Shown here in pieces: positions 1-7,318 of a stretch of DNA of 15,543 nucleotides. This DNA is from JAISGQ01 sp964500965 (lineage in GTDB: Bacteria > Bacillota > Clostridia > Oscillospirales > Acutalibacteraceae). The stretch is taken from the NCBI GenBank assembly GCA_964500965.1, contig CAZCQZ010000041.1, forward strand, positions 1 through 15,543. Direction: 5' to 3'. Under the pieces are notes generated by a model. That model searched no databases. It saw only the letters and a program-made list of their open reading frames with translations, and was not told where the DNA came from. Positions within the stretch are counted from its first letter, which is position 1, and each line of letters begins with the position of its first letter. A program made the translations under genes and the position numbers.

Positions 1-634
1 TATGGCAGGCAACTGCATAAGCGATGACGAAGCCTGCTGTGAGGCTTCACGGCAGGAGATAGTCAGAAGATATTACGCATCAATGTGCCTTGCAAAGCAG
101 GGACTTGAAAGCGTCGAGCCTGTCAGAAAAATCGAGCTTCTCATGAAGCAGGCGGGAATCACGCCCGAATGCAGACCGGTGATTAAAAGCGCCCTTGAGC
201 TGGCGGAAATAACCGGCGAACCGACTGCGGCAATTCAGCTTCCCGACGGAAGAATTATCACCGGTAAGAACGGCGCACTGCTGGGTGCAACGTCCGCGAT
301 GCTTCTTAACGCATTGAAAGCCCTGTGCAATATTCCCGATGAGCTTCATCTGATTTCTTCCGAGTTTATCGAGCCGGTTCAGAAGCTCAAGGTTGAGCAT
401 TTCGGCGGCGTTAATCCACGTCTGCATACCGATGAAGTGCTTCTGGCACTTTCAATCTGCGGTGCGACTGACCCCAATGCGGCACTGGCATTACAACAGC
501 TTTCAAAGCTGAAGGGCTGTGAAGTGCATTCAAGCGTTATCCTGAGTGAGGTTGATTCCACAACGCTGAGAAAGCTGGGCATTAACCTTACCTGTGAGCC
601 GCGTTATCAGACAAATAAGCTGTTCCAGCGGTAA
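1..634 (+). CDS. DUF1846 (UPF0371) family protein, 3' part only
   Basis: This is the C-terminal 210 residues of a DUF1846 protein; the family is usually about 500 residues, so roughly the first 290 lie before the window. The frame is open at the left edge. The methionine at base 2 is almost certainly internal, because family members have a similar Val-Asn-Met-Ala-Gly segment in mid-protein. Diagnostic stretches are the acidic DDEACCEASRQEIVRRYY segment, LPDGRIITGK, the NPRLHTDEVLLALSI block and the closing GCEVHSSVILSEVD and LTCEPRYQ segments. Crystal structures exist for the family but its role is unsettled; some members were labelled ATP-dependent peptidases without support. The gene ends just before a strong hairpin terminator and converges on the minus-strand operon. 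The family call is secure; the function is unknown. Confidence 0.88.
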   Translation, partial: MAGNCISDDEACCEASRQEIVRRYYASMCLAKQGLESVEPVRKIELLMKQAGITPECRPVIKSALELAEITGEPTAAIQLPDGRIITGKNGALLGATSAMLLNALKALCNIPDELHLISSEFIEPVQKLKVEHFGGVNPRLHTDEVLLALSICGATDPNAALALQQLSKLKGCEVHSSVILSEVDSTTLRKLGINLTCEPRYQTNKLFQR

Positions 635-640
635 TTATAC

Positions 641-678
641 AACAAAAGGTCGGCAAGATTTATTGCCGACCTTTTGTT
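641..678. terminator. Bidirectional intrinsic terminator
   Basis: A perfect 16-bp inverted repeat (641-656 and 663-678) surrounds a six-base loop, gattta. The arms carry A/T-rich ends, so a T-rich tail (cttttgttattttt) follows the stem on the plus strand and a shorter T-rich run follows it on the minus strand. It sits 6 bases after the DUF1846 stop and 10 bases beyond the DUF4340 stop, so it can end transcription from both converging genes. Confidence 0.9.
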
Positions 679-688
679 ATTTTTAGAT

Positions 689-2173
689 TTAAACGTTGAT
701 TTTTTCATTTGCGGCAAGCTTGCGTGAAGCGTCCATAACCTTTTCAAGATGTATTGCCGAAACACAGGCGGTTTTTGTTCCGTTTATGTCGATAACATAG
801 CGGTTGAAATCCGCAGGATAAAATTTGAGAACATCGGTTTTTCTGTTAAAATTGTCAAAATACTTAACAGTTACGGTAAGTGCGGATTCCTTTGAAGTCG
901 CTGCGGTGTCCCAGCTCACGGCATATGCACTGCTGAGGACGGAGAGAAAATCTCTGTAAATATCGTTTGAAAGCTTGGTTTCGCCGTTGTAAACATGATA
1001 CTCGTAATATTCGCTGTCGCCGGCCATTTCGTTGCGAATGACATCAAAAACATAGCGTTCATCACCGAAAGACACGGTAACGCTTTCCACTGCATTGACC
1101 CGGTAAATTCTAAGCTCACCCGAACGGTAAAAGGACAGGGAGGAGGACAGAATAGCCTCAGCCTGTGCAGGGTCGATGATGTAAATAACGTCAAGTCCTT
1201 TGAGCATTGCGTAGCAATAGGTGGAATTGTCGGTGTTTCCGATGTAAAGTACCTGTTGCTTTCCGCTGCGCTCAAATTTGAAAATCAGTGACGGATTGTC
1301 AAGACCGCATTCGGCAATTTGCTTTTTGTCGGGATTACTGCACACTGCACTGTCAGCCGCAAGATATATAAGCTCGTTGACAAGCGCAGTTGTGTTGACA
1401 TCGTTAACGGCGGCCTTAACCGGTGCGGTGATTATGTGACTGTGACCGTATGACTGGTCACTGCGGTCATCGCTTGAATAAGGTTCGATAACGATTTTCT
1501 GCAAAATAGCAGAGCCGGTTATTTCGATTTTTCCGATTACAACGTCCTCGTCATCGCCTGCAATATCGAAAAAGTCGGTATCAATAAAATAACCCTCACC
1601 CTGAAAAGCCGCAAGTGACATTTCGGTTATGAAAACCGTGCTGTCGTAGCCGTCGAAAGCGGCGTAATAAACATCTTCCGAGGAAGCCAGCTCGTCACCG
1701 AAGTAAAAATGCGAAGCGGTGCCATCGGAATATGTCACACGAAAGTCTGCCGATGGAGTGTCAAGTCCGTAATCTGCCGGAAAAACCGGTGCGTCGGCGG
1801 TGCTGACAATCATATAATTATAGCCGAGACAGTAGGCGTAATACCAGACATATTCGAGAAAATCTTCGCAAATGGGAATATTGCGGTCGATTTCCTCGAT
1901 GTACAGCGAAGCGGTAACGCTGTCGCGCTTTATCGTAAATCTGCCTGATTGGTTGGTCAGCACCACGGAAGAAACGTCGGTGGATTCTCTGTCTATGAGA
2001 AGCGAGCCGTCGGTGTTTTCAATAAAGCCCTCATCGTCGTAATGCTCGTGCTCGGCGGCGGAATCCTCGGAGCCGTTGTAGGTGTCGGCAGGGCGGAGCA
2101 GAAATACCGCACCGATTCCGAGCACCGCACAAACACACAGCAATATGACCAGCGTGCGTTTTTTATCTCTCAC
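689..2173 (-). CDS. DUF4340 domain protein, membrane-anchored
   Basis: The 494-residue protein has a short basic N terminus (RDKKR) and one hydrophobic segment at about residues 8-26, followed by a long extracytoplasmic region rich in Asp, Ser and Tyr. The region reads as DUF4340: repeated beta-rich blocks such as YGLDTPSADFRVTYSDG and CGLDNPSLIFKFE, each followed by a 'YxGxxx' type strand. DUF4340 proteins usually lie next to GldG-type ABC components, as here. The start is GTG at 2171-2173; it overlaps the stop of the GldG-like gene by four bases (GTGA) and has a perfect AGGAGG 8 bases upstream, inside that gene. This is the last gene of the operon and runs to the shared hairpin. It is probably an accessory or substrate-handling partner of the ABC system. 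Its biochemical role is not known; it has no recognisable catalytic motif. Confidence 0.83.
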   Translation of the reverse strand: MRDKKRTLVILLCVCAVLGIGAVFLLRPADTYNGSEDSAAEHEHYDDEGFIENTDGSLLIDRESTDVSSVVLTNQSGRFTIKRDSVTASLYIEEIDRNIPICEDFLEYVWYYAYCLGYNYMIVSTADAPVFPADYGLDTPSADFRVTYSDGTASHFYFGDELASSEDVYYAAFDGYDSTVFITEMSLAAFQGEGYFIDTDFFDIAGDDEDVVIGKIEITGSAILQKIVIEPYSSDDRSDQSYGHSHIITAPVKAAVNDVNTTALVNELIYLAADSAVCSNPDKKQIAECGLDNPSLIFKFERSGKQQVLYIGNTDNSTYCYAMLKGLDVIYIIDPAQAEAILSSSLSFYRSGELRIYRVNAVESVTVSFGDERYVFDVIRNEMAGDSEYYEYHVYNGETKLSNDIYRDFLSVLSSAYAVSWDTAATSKESALTVTVKYFDNFNRKTDVLKFYPADFNRYVIDINGTKTACVSAIHLEKVMDASRKLAANEKINV

Positions 2174-3897
2174 AGGAACCGCCTCCTGACATAGACGAAT
2201 ATGCCGAGAGAAAGGACGGCAAGAGGAACAACGAGCGTAAATATAACCGTAATTGCGGTCAGAGATGAGCTTCCGATTGAAAAGTCAACATCCGAAAGAT
2301 ATTTGGCTTCAATGTCCACATATACATCGCCCATGCCGGTAAATTCGTTACAGATTGAGAGCATCAAAGTGAAATTGCCGAACTGTGAGCTTGAAAAAAC
2401 GTCGGCATAATAAATGGAGGACGGCGCAAGAACGATGTTGCTTTTCAGCTCGTTGCCGTCGGGGTCGTTGCTGTAATGGGTCGAAATTGCCATTACGGTT
2501 TTAACGCCGGCACCGACACCGCTGTTTTTAGCCGTGTCGTATTCATCGGCTGTAGCACAGGCATATCCGCCGGTGGTTGTGGTAAGAATGGAATTAACGG
2601 ATTTTTCGTTGCTGTTATCATAAAGCAGCTCAATATTGTTTGCCATGATAACTCTCGTATCTTTGCCGCTGTCCGCAAGGCTTGTTGTAAACTCGGAATC
2701 CGTGTACTGAGTGTAAAAATAGCTGTCAAGAGACGCGCCGGCTACAACATTTGTGCTGTCACTTTCGTAAACAATATCGGTTGTGTATCTCATACCCCAG
2801 TTTTCGAGAAGTGCATTGAGCTGCGGCATTTCCGGTGCGGCGGGATTGGTGAATACAAGAAGCGTATGACCGTAATTGCCGTTGTTGTAAAGCCATTCTT
2901 CAATGCGTGCCGAAAGCCAGGCGGAAATATCCTCGGTGGGCGATTGAAGAATAAGAAGCTCCGCACCCTCCGGAATGTCATCGTTTACGGTCATTTGCGC
3001 AAGCTCATAGCCGTTGTCGTTCAGTGCCATGAGAAAGGCGTCGGAATCGGCATCGTAGCCGATGTACGCCGCAATGGGGAGAGTTTCGCGTTCAACGGAA
3101 ACGGTGCGTATGGCGGAGGTCAGCTCCGCTTCGGCGTAGGAGCTTGAAATTTCGTAATCGTCCTCGGAAACGTCATAATAATAGTAGGAATCGACAACAT
3201 ATTGCAGATACGGAAGCATGTCATAAAATGAAGTGACACGCACTCTGCCGGTTTCGAGATTCAGCACGATTATCGAGTATTCACCGAGCTGGTCGGAGTA
3301 TTCGCGCAAATAGTCCTCGTTGAGTATCTGAGGTGTTCTTGTAAGGTCAACGTGCTCGATTTTTATATGGTCGGAATAGCCTGCATAGCGCAGTATCATT
3401 TCGTGGGCTTTCGGAATCATGCTGTACGGGTCAAGCTCGGTGGAGGGGGAGGTGCAGGATTCCTCGGAAGCCAGAATAGTTATCGCAATATCCTCATCAA
3501 GGGATTCGAGAATTTTAACGGTATCAGACGAAAGCGAATAAACGGAGTTTTTCGTAAGGTCTGCATTCAGCAGAGGATAGCGGTCGGTAAGTGCAACGGC
3601 GATAATGTTAAACAGAATCACCAGCACCAGAAAGATTATGCAAAGCCACAGGGACATTGAGCCGTGACGGGCTTTTGTGCTTTTCAGACTGCCTTTAAGC
3701 TTATTAAAGAAACGGGAACGTTCACCGTTGCTGTTTTTGAAAAATGCCGCAACGCGAGTGCCGAAAGGAATGGCTTCACTGTAATCATCGGAATTTTCCG
3801 CAGTGATTTTTTCCTCGGATACGGAGGAAAGCTTGTCGAGCATCTCATCTATGCTTTCGTTTTGAGAGCCTGTACGTATATTTTTCTTTTTGCTCAT
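2170..3897 (-). CDS. GldG-like ABC transporter auxiliary protein
   Basis: This 575-residue protein has a cytoplasmic N-terminal stretch of about 80 residues, a transmembrane helix at about 83-104, a large extracytoplasmic domain and a C-terminal helix at about 546-568 ending in a basic RRRFL tail. Just after the first helix comes the typical GldG entry, DLTKNSVYSLSSDTVKILES, followed by a strand-rich region (ITILASE). This is the GldG/'ABC-type uncharacterised transport' fold, which resembles glutamine-amidotransferase-like domains in topology, but no catalytic triad is evident. The ATG at 3895-3897 has AGGAGG (3906-3911) eight bases upstream, immediately after the permease stop. The 80-residue N-terminal extension, with an acidic first half and a basic second half, is longer than I expect for the family. 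Together with the two upstream genes it should form one membrane complex. Substrate unknown. Confidence 0.85.
   Translation of the reverse strand: MSKKKNIRTGSQNESIDEMLDKLSSVSEEKITAENSDDYSEAIPFGTRVAAFFKNSNGERSRFFNKLKGSLKSTKARHGSMSLWLCIIFLVLVILFNIIAVALTDRYPLLNADLTKNSVYSLSSDTVKILESLDEDIAITILASEESCTSPSTELDPYSMIPKAHEMILRYAGYSDHIKIEHVDLTRTPQILNEDYLREYSDQLGEYSIIVLNLETGRVRVTSFYDMLPYLQYVVDSYYYYDVSEDDYEISSSYAEAELTSAIRTVSVERETLPIAAYIGYDADSDAFLMALNDNGYELAQMTVNDDIPEGAELLILQSPTEDISAWLSARIEEWLYNNGNYGHTLLVFTNPAAPEMPQLNALLENWGMRYTTDIVYESDSTNVVAGASLDSYFYTQYTDSEFTTSLADSGKDTRVIMANNIELLYDNSNEKSVNSILTTTTGGYACATADEYDTAKNSGVGAGVKTVMAISTHYSNDPDGNELKSNIVLAPSSIYYADVFSSSQFGNFTLMLSICNEFTGMGDVYVDIEAKYLSDVDFSIGSSSLTAITVIFTLVVPLAVLSLGIFVYVRRRFL
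2182..2187 (-). promoter_or_regulatory. Ribosome binding site deciding the GTG start of the DUF4340 gene
   Basis: Read on the minus strand this is AGGAGG, eight bases before the GTG at 2173-2171. It lies inside the end of the GldG-like gene, whose TGA overlaps that GTG, so the downstream gene is probably translated by coupling plus direct initiation. Confidence 0.75.
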
Positions 3898-3911
3898 GAC
3901 ATTAGCCTCCT

Positions 3912-4619
3912 TTAGCTCCAGCGGCGGCGTTCAATGACCCGGACGGTCATGAACAGGAACGCGGCACACACCGAAAGAAAATAGATAAGACTTGAAAAAT
4001 CAAGCACTCCGATAGTGAACGGGTCGTATCTTTCCGCAAAGGAAATCCACGATACAAGAGAAATAGCGTATTTATTGTTTGTGAACATCGGAACAATGGC
4101 ATCAATGAGCATAAGAACGATGTTGACGGTAAAGGTGAGGATAGCGGCAACGGACTGGTTTTCGGTCATACTGGAAATAAACAGTCCGAGAGCAATAAAG
4201 GTAGCTCCGTAAAAAAGCGTGCCTACAATGTTGCCGAGTATAAGCAACCAGGGCGGTGACACAAAAATCGCCATAACGAAAGCATACACAAGGGTGAAAA
4301 GAACACAGCCGGAATATACGATAAATGCGGCAAAGAACTTTCCGAGAACAATAGAAGCGATGCTTACGGGAGAGGTTATCAGCACCTGGTCGGTTTTATG
4401 CCGGCGTTCTTCGCTGAAAAGCCGCATGGTGAGAATGGGGATAAGGAGAAGAACGAAATATCTCATGCCGGCGTAAATATCGGTAAAATAATCGGAAGCA
4501 CCGTAAGAAAGAATCCCCTGAAAATATATGCTGGAAAAGAGCAGATAGGCGGCACAGAAAACATAGCCTATAGGAGAACGGAAATATGTGGCAAATTCCT
4601 TTTTGATTATTGCTTTCAC
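3912..4619 (-). CDS. ABC transporter permease, GldF-like (ABC-2 type)
   Basis: This 235-residue integral membrane protein has about six hydrophobic segments (near residues 17-36, 52-66, 88-120, 125-149, 156-177 and 208-228). The N-terminal KKEFATYFRSPIGY and the cytoplasmic loop RLFSEERRHKTDQVLITSP after the second segment are characteristic of GldF/NosY-type ABC-2 permeases; the loop contacts the ATPase. It would form the membrane channel with the ATPase encoded just upstream. The start is GTG at 4617-4619, overlapping the ATPase stop by four bases (GTGA), with AGGAGG at 4627-4632 inside the ATPase gene. The stop is followed directly by the ribosome site of the GldG-like gene, so the complex subunits appear translationally linked. 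The permease call is firm. The Gld label rests on the GldG neighbour; the organism need not glide. Confidence 0.88.
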   Translation of the reverse strand: MKAIIKKEFATYFRSPIGYVFCAAYLLFSSIYFQGILSYGASDYFTDIYAGMRYFVLLLIPILTMRLFSEERRHKTDQVLITSPVSIASIVLGKFFAAFIVYSGCVLFTLVYAFVMAIFVSPPWLLILGNIVGTLFYGATFIALGLFISSMTENQSVAAILTFTVNIVLMLIDAIVPMFTNNKYAISLVSWISFAERYDPFTIGVLDFSSLIYFLSVCAAFLFMTVRVIERRRWS

Positions 4620-5551
4620 AGGTTTTCCTCCTTTGCGGTAAGCGCCATGAAAATATCTTCAAGGCTCGGCTCGGTGCTGTGCATCTCAAGAATCGTAAGT
4701 CCGCAGGCAGACACGGCGTTAAAAATATTGCGACGGGTTTCGTTGCCGGCATCGCAGTAAACAAAGAAGTCGGTAACGGTGCCGTTTTGCGCTTTAATTT
4801 CAACCTCGGAAACACCGGGAACGCCTTTCAGAGCGTCAAGGGCGTTTTTCCGATTGCCCTCAACGCAGAGACGCAGACTGCCACCGCCGATTGAACGGCT
4901 GAGCTCCGACGTGCTGCTGTCGGCAACAACACTGCCGCGGTCAAGCATTATTATGCGACTGCAAATAGCCTGTACTTCGCTGAGAATATGGCTTGACAGA
5001 ATGACGGTGTGCTTAACTCCCAACTTGCGGATAAGGGAGCGAATTTCGATTATCTGTGCCGGGTCAAGACCGATTGTAGGCTCATCGAGAATAAGCACCG
5101 GCGGATTGCACACCAGTGCCTGCGCAATGCCGACGCGCTGACGAAAGCCCTTTGAAAGGTTGCCTATCAGCCTGTGGCGTACCTTTGTGATACCGGTAAG
5201 GTCGCAAATCTCACTGAGATGCTTTTCCCTGGGCAAAAGACAGCCTTTAAGCTCGTAGATAAAATTCAGATATTCGTTTACCGTCATATTGAGGTAAAGG
5301 GGCGGCTGTTCGGGAAGATAGCCGATTCGCGATTTTGCCTGTGACGGGTCATCGAGAATGTCACAGCCGTCGATACTCACACTGCCTGAGGTTGAGGAAA
5401 GGTATCCGGTGATTATGTTCATGGTAGTGGTTTTGCCCGCGCCGTTAGGACCGAGAAAGCCGACAATTTCGCCCTCGTCAACTGTAAAGCTGATTCCCTT
5501 TAGAGCGTAAACCTTGCCGTATTTTTTCGTTAACTGCTCAACTTTAATCAA
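4616..5551 (-). CDS. ABC transporter ATP-binding protein, GldA-like
   Basis: This 311-residue ATPase is complete. It has Walker A GPNGAGKTT (34-42), a Q-loop glutamine in YLPEQPP (Gln82), the signature LSKGFRQRV (132-140), Walker B VLILDEPT (152-159) and the H-loop histidine in SSH (188). The signature has LSKGF in place of LSGGQ, which is common in the GldA/NatA/CcmA-like exporters. A C-terminal accessory domain (about 226-305) ends in the EPSLEDIFMALT motif shared by ABC-2 exporters. It energises the permease encoded by the next gene. The start is TTG at 5549-5551, preceded immediately by an in-frame stop, and no other start precedes Walker A, so TTG is forced; an AGGGA about nine bases upstream is a modest ribosome site. 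It begins five bases after the amidohydrolase stop. Role as exporter ATPase is strong; the substrate is unknown. Confidence 0.93.
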   Translation of the reverse strand: MIKVEQLTKKYGKVYALKGISFTVDEGEIVGFLGPNGAGKTTTMNIITGYLSSTSGSVSIDGCDILDDPSQAKSRIGYLPEQPPLYLNMTVNEYLNFIYELKGCLLPREKHLSEICDLTGITKVRHRLIGNLSKGFRQRVGIAQALVCNPPVLILDEPTIGLDPAQIIEIRSLIRKLGVKHTVILSSHILSEVQAICSRIIMLDRGSVVADSSTSELSRSIGGGSLRLCVEGNRKNALDALKGVPGVSEVEIKAQNGTVTDFFVYCDAGNETRRNIFNAVSACGLTILEMHSTEPSLEDIFMALTAKEENL

Positions 5552-5556
5552 TTAAA

Positions 5557-6360
5557 TCAATCCCTTTGAATATTTTCAATGCCGAGTAATTTTTCAATGT
5601 TTTTGCAGAGAATCTTTTCCATGTCGCTGTCGGATAAATCACAGCGGCGCAGCCATTCAAGCTCGTCGGCAGGATTCCACATCGGAAAATCCGAGCCGAA
5701 AAGAATGCGGTCACAGCCCCAGAGATTTATCATTTCGCGGATTTTCGGGAAGTCGTTGATAAATCCGTAGGTAGATGAAGTGTCAATCCAGCAGCGGCGG
5801 TCGAGCAGTGCCTTTACAGCCGCGTCTGGCTCAGACCAGCCGCCGAAATGAGCCGCAATGCAGTCAAGCTTCGGAAATGTGTCGATAACATTTGCAAGAC
5901 GCTGAGGCTTAGACCATTCATAGCGGTAGTCGCCTGTGTGGAAAAGAATGGGAAGCTTGCCCTGGGCGGCTTCGTATATGGGCATGGCGCGTTCCTCGTC
6001 AATAAGAAAACGCTGAAAATCAGGGTGAAGCTTAATACCTTTAAAGCCCATGGAAATAATACGCTCAATCTCACCGGGGATATCGTCGAAATCGGGGTGC
6101 ATTGCCGCAAAAGCGGTAAATTCCGGGTGTTCGGCGCATTGAAGTGCGAGAAAGTCATTTATGGAACGCACCTGATGAGCGGTGGTGGCAACGGAGTGGA
6201 TTATGTAATCGGTGACACCTGCTGCGGAGCCGACTTTGAGCAACGTTTCGGAATCACCTAAAAACCTCATTCCCATATCATAAAAAGTGCCCACCGAGGC
6301 GGTAGCCTTTGCCGCAATCTTTTCGGGAAAGATATGTGCGTGCATATCGTAAATCTTCAT
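5557..6360 (-). CDS. Amidohydrolase family (amidohydrolase_2) metal-dependent hydrolase
   Basis: This 267-residue TIM-barrel protein belongs to the ACMSD-like amidohydrolase_2 family (PF04909), which carries out metal-dependent hydrolysis or decarboxylation of small molecules. Visible metal and active-site candidates are the HAH motif at 7-9, the GIKLHPD strand (His112), LFHTG (His141), AAHFGG (His171) and FGSDFP (Asp224). Length and motif order match the family, and there is no signal peptide, so it is cytoplasmic. The ATG at 6358-6360 has GGAGG (6371-6375) ten bases upstream. It is the first gene of the minus-strand operon, six bases ahead of the ABC ATPase, so it is co-transcribed with the transporter. 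Whether it acts on the transported compound or is only a passenger cannot be told. The substrate cannot be assigned from sequence. Confidence 0.9.
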   Translation of the reverse strand: MKIYDMHAHIFPEKIAAKATASVGTFYDMGMRFLGDSETLLKVGSAAGVTDYIIHSVATTAHQVRSINDFLALQCAEHPEFTAFAAMHPDFDDIPGEIERIISMGFKGIKLHPDFQRFLIDEERAMPIYEAAQGKLPILFHTGDYRYEWSKPQRLANVIDTFPKLDCIAAHFGGWSEPDAAVKALLDRRCWIDTSSTYGFINDFPKIREMINLWGCDRILFGSDFPMWNPADELEWLRRCDLSDSDMEKILCKNIEKLLGIENIQRD

Positions 6361-6382
6361 TTCAAAATAACCTCCGTGCAGA

Positions 6383-6391
6383 ATTTTAGCA
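6383..6391 (-). promoter_or_regulatory. Candidate extended -10 promoter for the amidohydrolase-ABC operon
   Basis: On the minus strand this reads TGC TAAAAT, an extended -10 with five of six consensus bases. No good -35 is present at normal spacing. Transcription would begin around 6376, right at the ribosome site, giving a very short leader. The call is tentative. Confidence 0.35.
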
Positions 6392-6539
6392 CAGCCTGTT
6401 GATTTTTGTGTGACAATTGTTTGAACACGAAAAAATCAGTGCCGAATAATCTTCATATTATTCTCCTTTTGCCGCGTTGTCAAGAAATCGAAGCTATACT
6501 GTTCGATATGAGTTTTTCGGGTAATTCACATCTAAACTA

Positions 6540-6568
6540 TTGTTTTTTTGGATTTAATGATGTAAAAT
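6540..6568 (+). promoter_or_regulatory. Candidate sigma-A promoter for the M50-scpAB operon
   Basis: TTGTTT (6540-6545) is followed after 17 bases by TAAAAT (6563-6568). The -10 matches five of six consensus bases and the -35 three of six. It lies about 32 bases before the M50 protease start in a very AT-rich stretch, so position and spacing support it more than the -35 does. Confidence 0.45.
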
Positions 6569-6599
6569 TATTATTAAATAAAATAGCGGAGGTTTTGCT

Positions 6600-7316
6600 A
6601 TGTGGTTTATAGGGCTTAGTTCATCGGAGCTGCTGATTGGTATTGCAGTTCGTTGTATCATAATTTTCGGCATTCTGCCTATCCATGAATATGCTCATGC
6701 GAGAATGGCATATGCATTGGGTGACGATACTGCCAGCTTAAAGGGAAGAATGACATTGAATCCCCTTGCCCATGTGGACTGGATTGGCGCGGCATGTATC
6801 ATGCTTATCGGCTTCGGCTGGGCAAAGCCCGTGCCTGTTAATCCCTACAGATTTACCGACAGAAAGCATAAAAAGCGCAGTATGGCTCTTACGGCTCTTG
6901 CAGGTCCTCTTTCAAATCTCATCGTTGCGCTTATCGCTATGCTGGTGCTTCGATTCCTTTACTGCTTTAAGGGCGTACTGCTTTTTGAATTTGAAAGGGA
7001 TTTTATTATTCAGTATGCATTGATGTGGTTTGTCCTCATCAACATTTCTCTTGCGGTGTTCAATCTCATTCCCGTGCCGCCTCTTGACGGCTCCAAAATT
7101 CTTGCCGCGTTTATTCCCGACAAGGCTCTTTACAAAATTACCGAGTTTGTCGATAAGTACAGAATGGTTATTGCCATTGTCTTTATCGTTCTGATAAATT
7201 CAGGACTGTTTAGCGATCCCATTAACCGGTTGAATGATACTGTTTTCAGCGGATTATATTACGGTACCGACTGGCTGTTCAATCTTGTCGGGCTGACAAT
7301 GGGAAGCCTGGGTTGA
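6600..7316 (+). CDS. Site-2 protease family (peptidase M50) membrane metalloprotease
   Basis: This 238-residue polytopic membrane protein carries the zinc-protease motif HEYAH (29-33) within the first helices. The third zinc ligand comes from the NLIPVPPLDG motif (155-164, Asp163) in a later helix. Hydrophobic segments lie near 10-28, 60-78, 95-120, 138-158 and 188-203. It belongs to the short, PDZ-less M50 group related to Bacillus YwhC, whose substrates are largely undefined. The ATG at 6600 has GGAGG (6588-6592) seven bases upstream. The stop adjoins the scpA start region, so the two are one transcription unit; an M50 gene before scpAB is a common arrangement in Clostridia. It cleaves within the membrane, but nothing nearby names its substrate. 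SpoIVFB-like activity is less likely, since the usual SpoIVFB features and SpoIVFA partner are absent. Confidence 0.92.
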   Translation: MWFIGLSSSELLIGIAVRCIIIFGILPIHEYAHARMAYALGDDTASLKGRMTLNPLAHVDWIGAACIMLIGFGWAKPVPVNPYRFTDRKHKKRSMALTALAGPLSNLIVALIAMLVLRFLYCFKGVLLFEFERDFIIQYALMWFVLINISLAVFNLIPVPPLDGSKILAAFIPDKALYKITEFVDKYRMVIAIVFIVLINSGLFSDPINRLNDTVFSGLYYGTDWLFNLVGLTMGSLG

Positions 7317-7318
7317 TA

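Larger units (their letters stand above)
6361..6599. other. Divergent intergenic region with inverted repeats
   Basis: These 239 bases separate the two divergent operons and are AT-rich. Besides candidate promoters on both strands they hold an imperfect inverted repeat at 6401-6437 (gattttt-gtgt against acac-ga-aaaaatc, with a two-base bulge) and a perfect seven-base one at 6444-6463 (gaataat, six-base spacer, attattc). A 68-codon open frame at 6406-6612 is present but lacks a ribosome site and overlaps the next gene, so I do not call it. Confidence 0.5.

Noticed and set aside
2476..3147. 223-codon open frame on the plus strand inside the GldG-like gene
   Set aside because: It lies wholly antisense to a well-supported gene, has low-complexity Cys/Gly-rich composition, no ribosome site and no recognisable family.
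6406..6612. 68-codon open frame in the divergent intergenic region
   Set aside because: No ribosome site, AT-rich composition, no domain, and it overlaps the start of the M50 protease gene; promoter sequence explains the stretch better.
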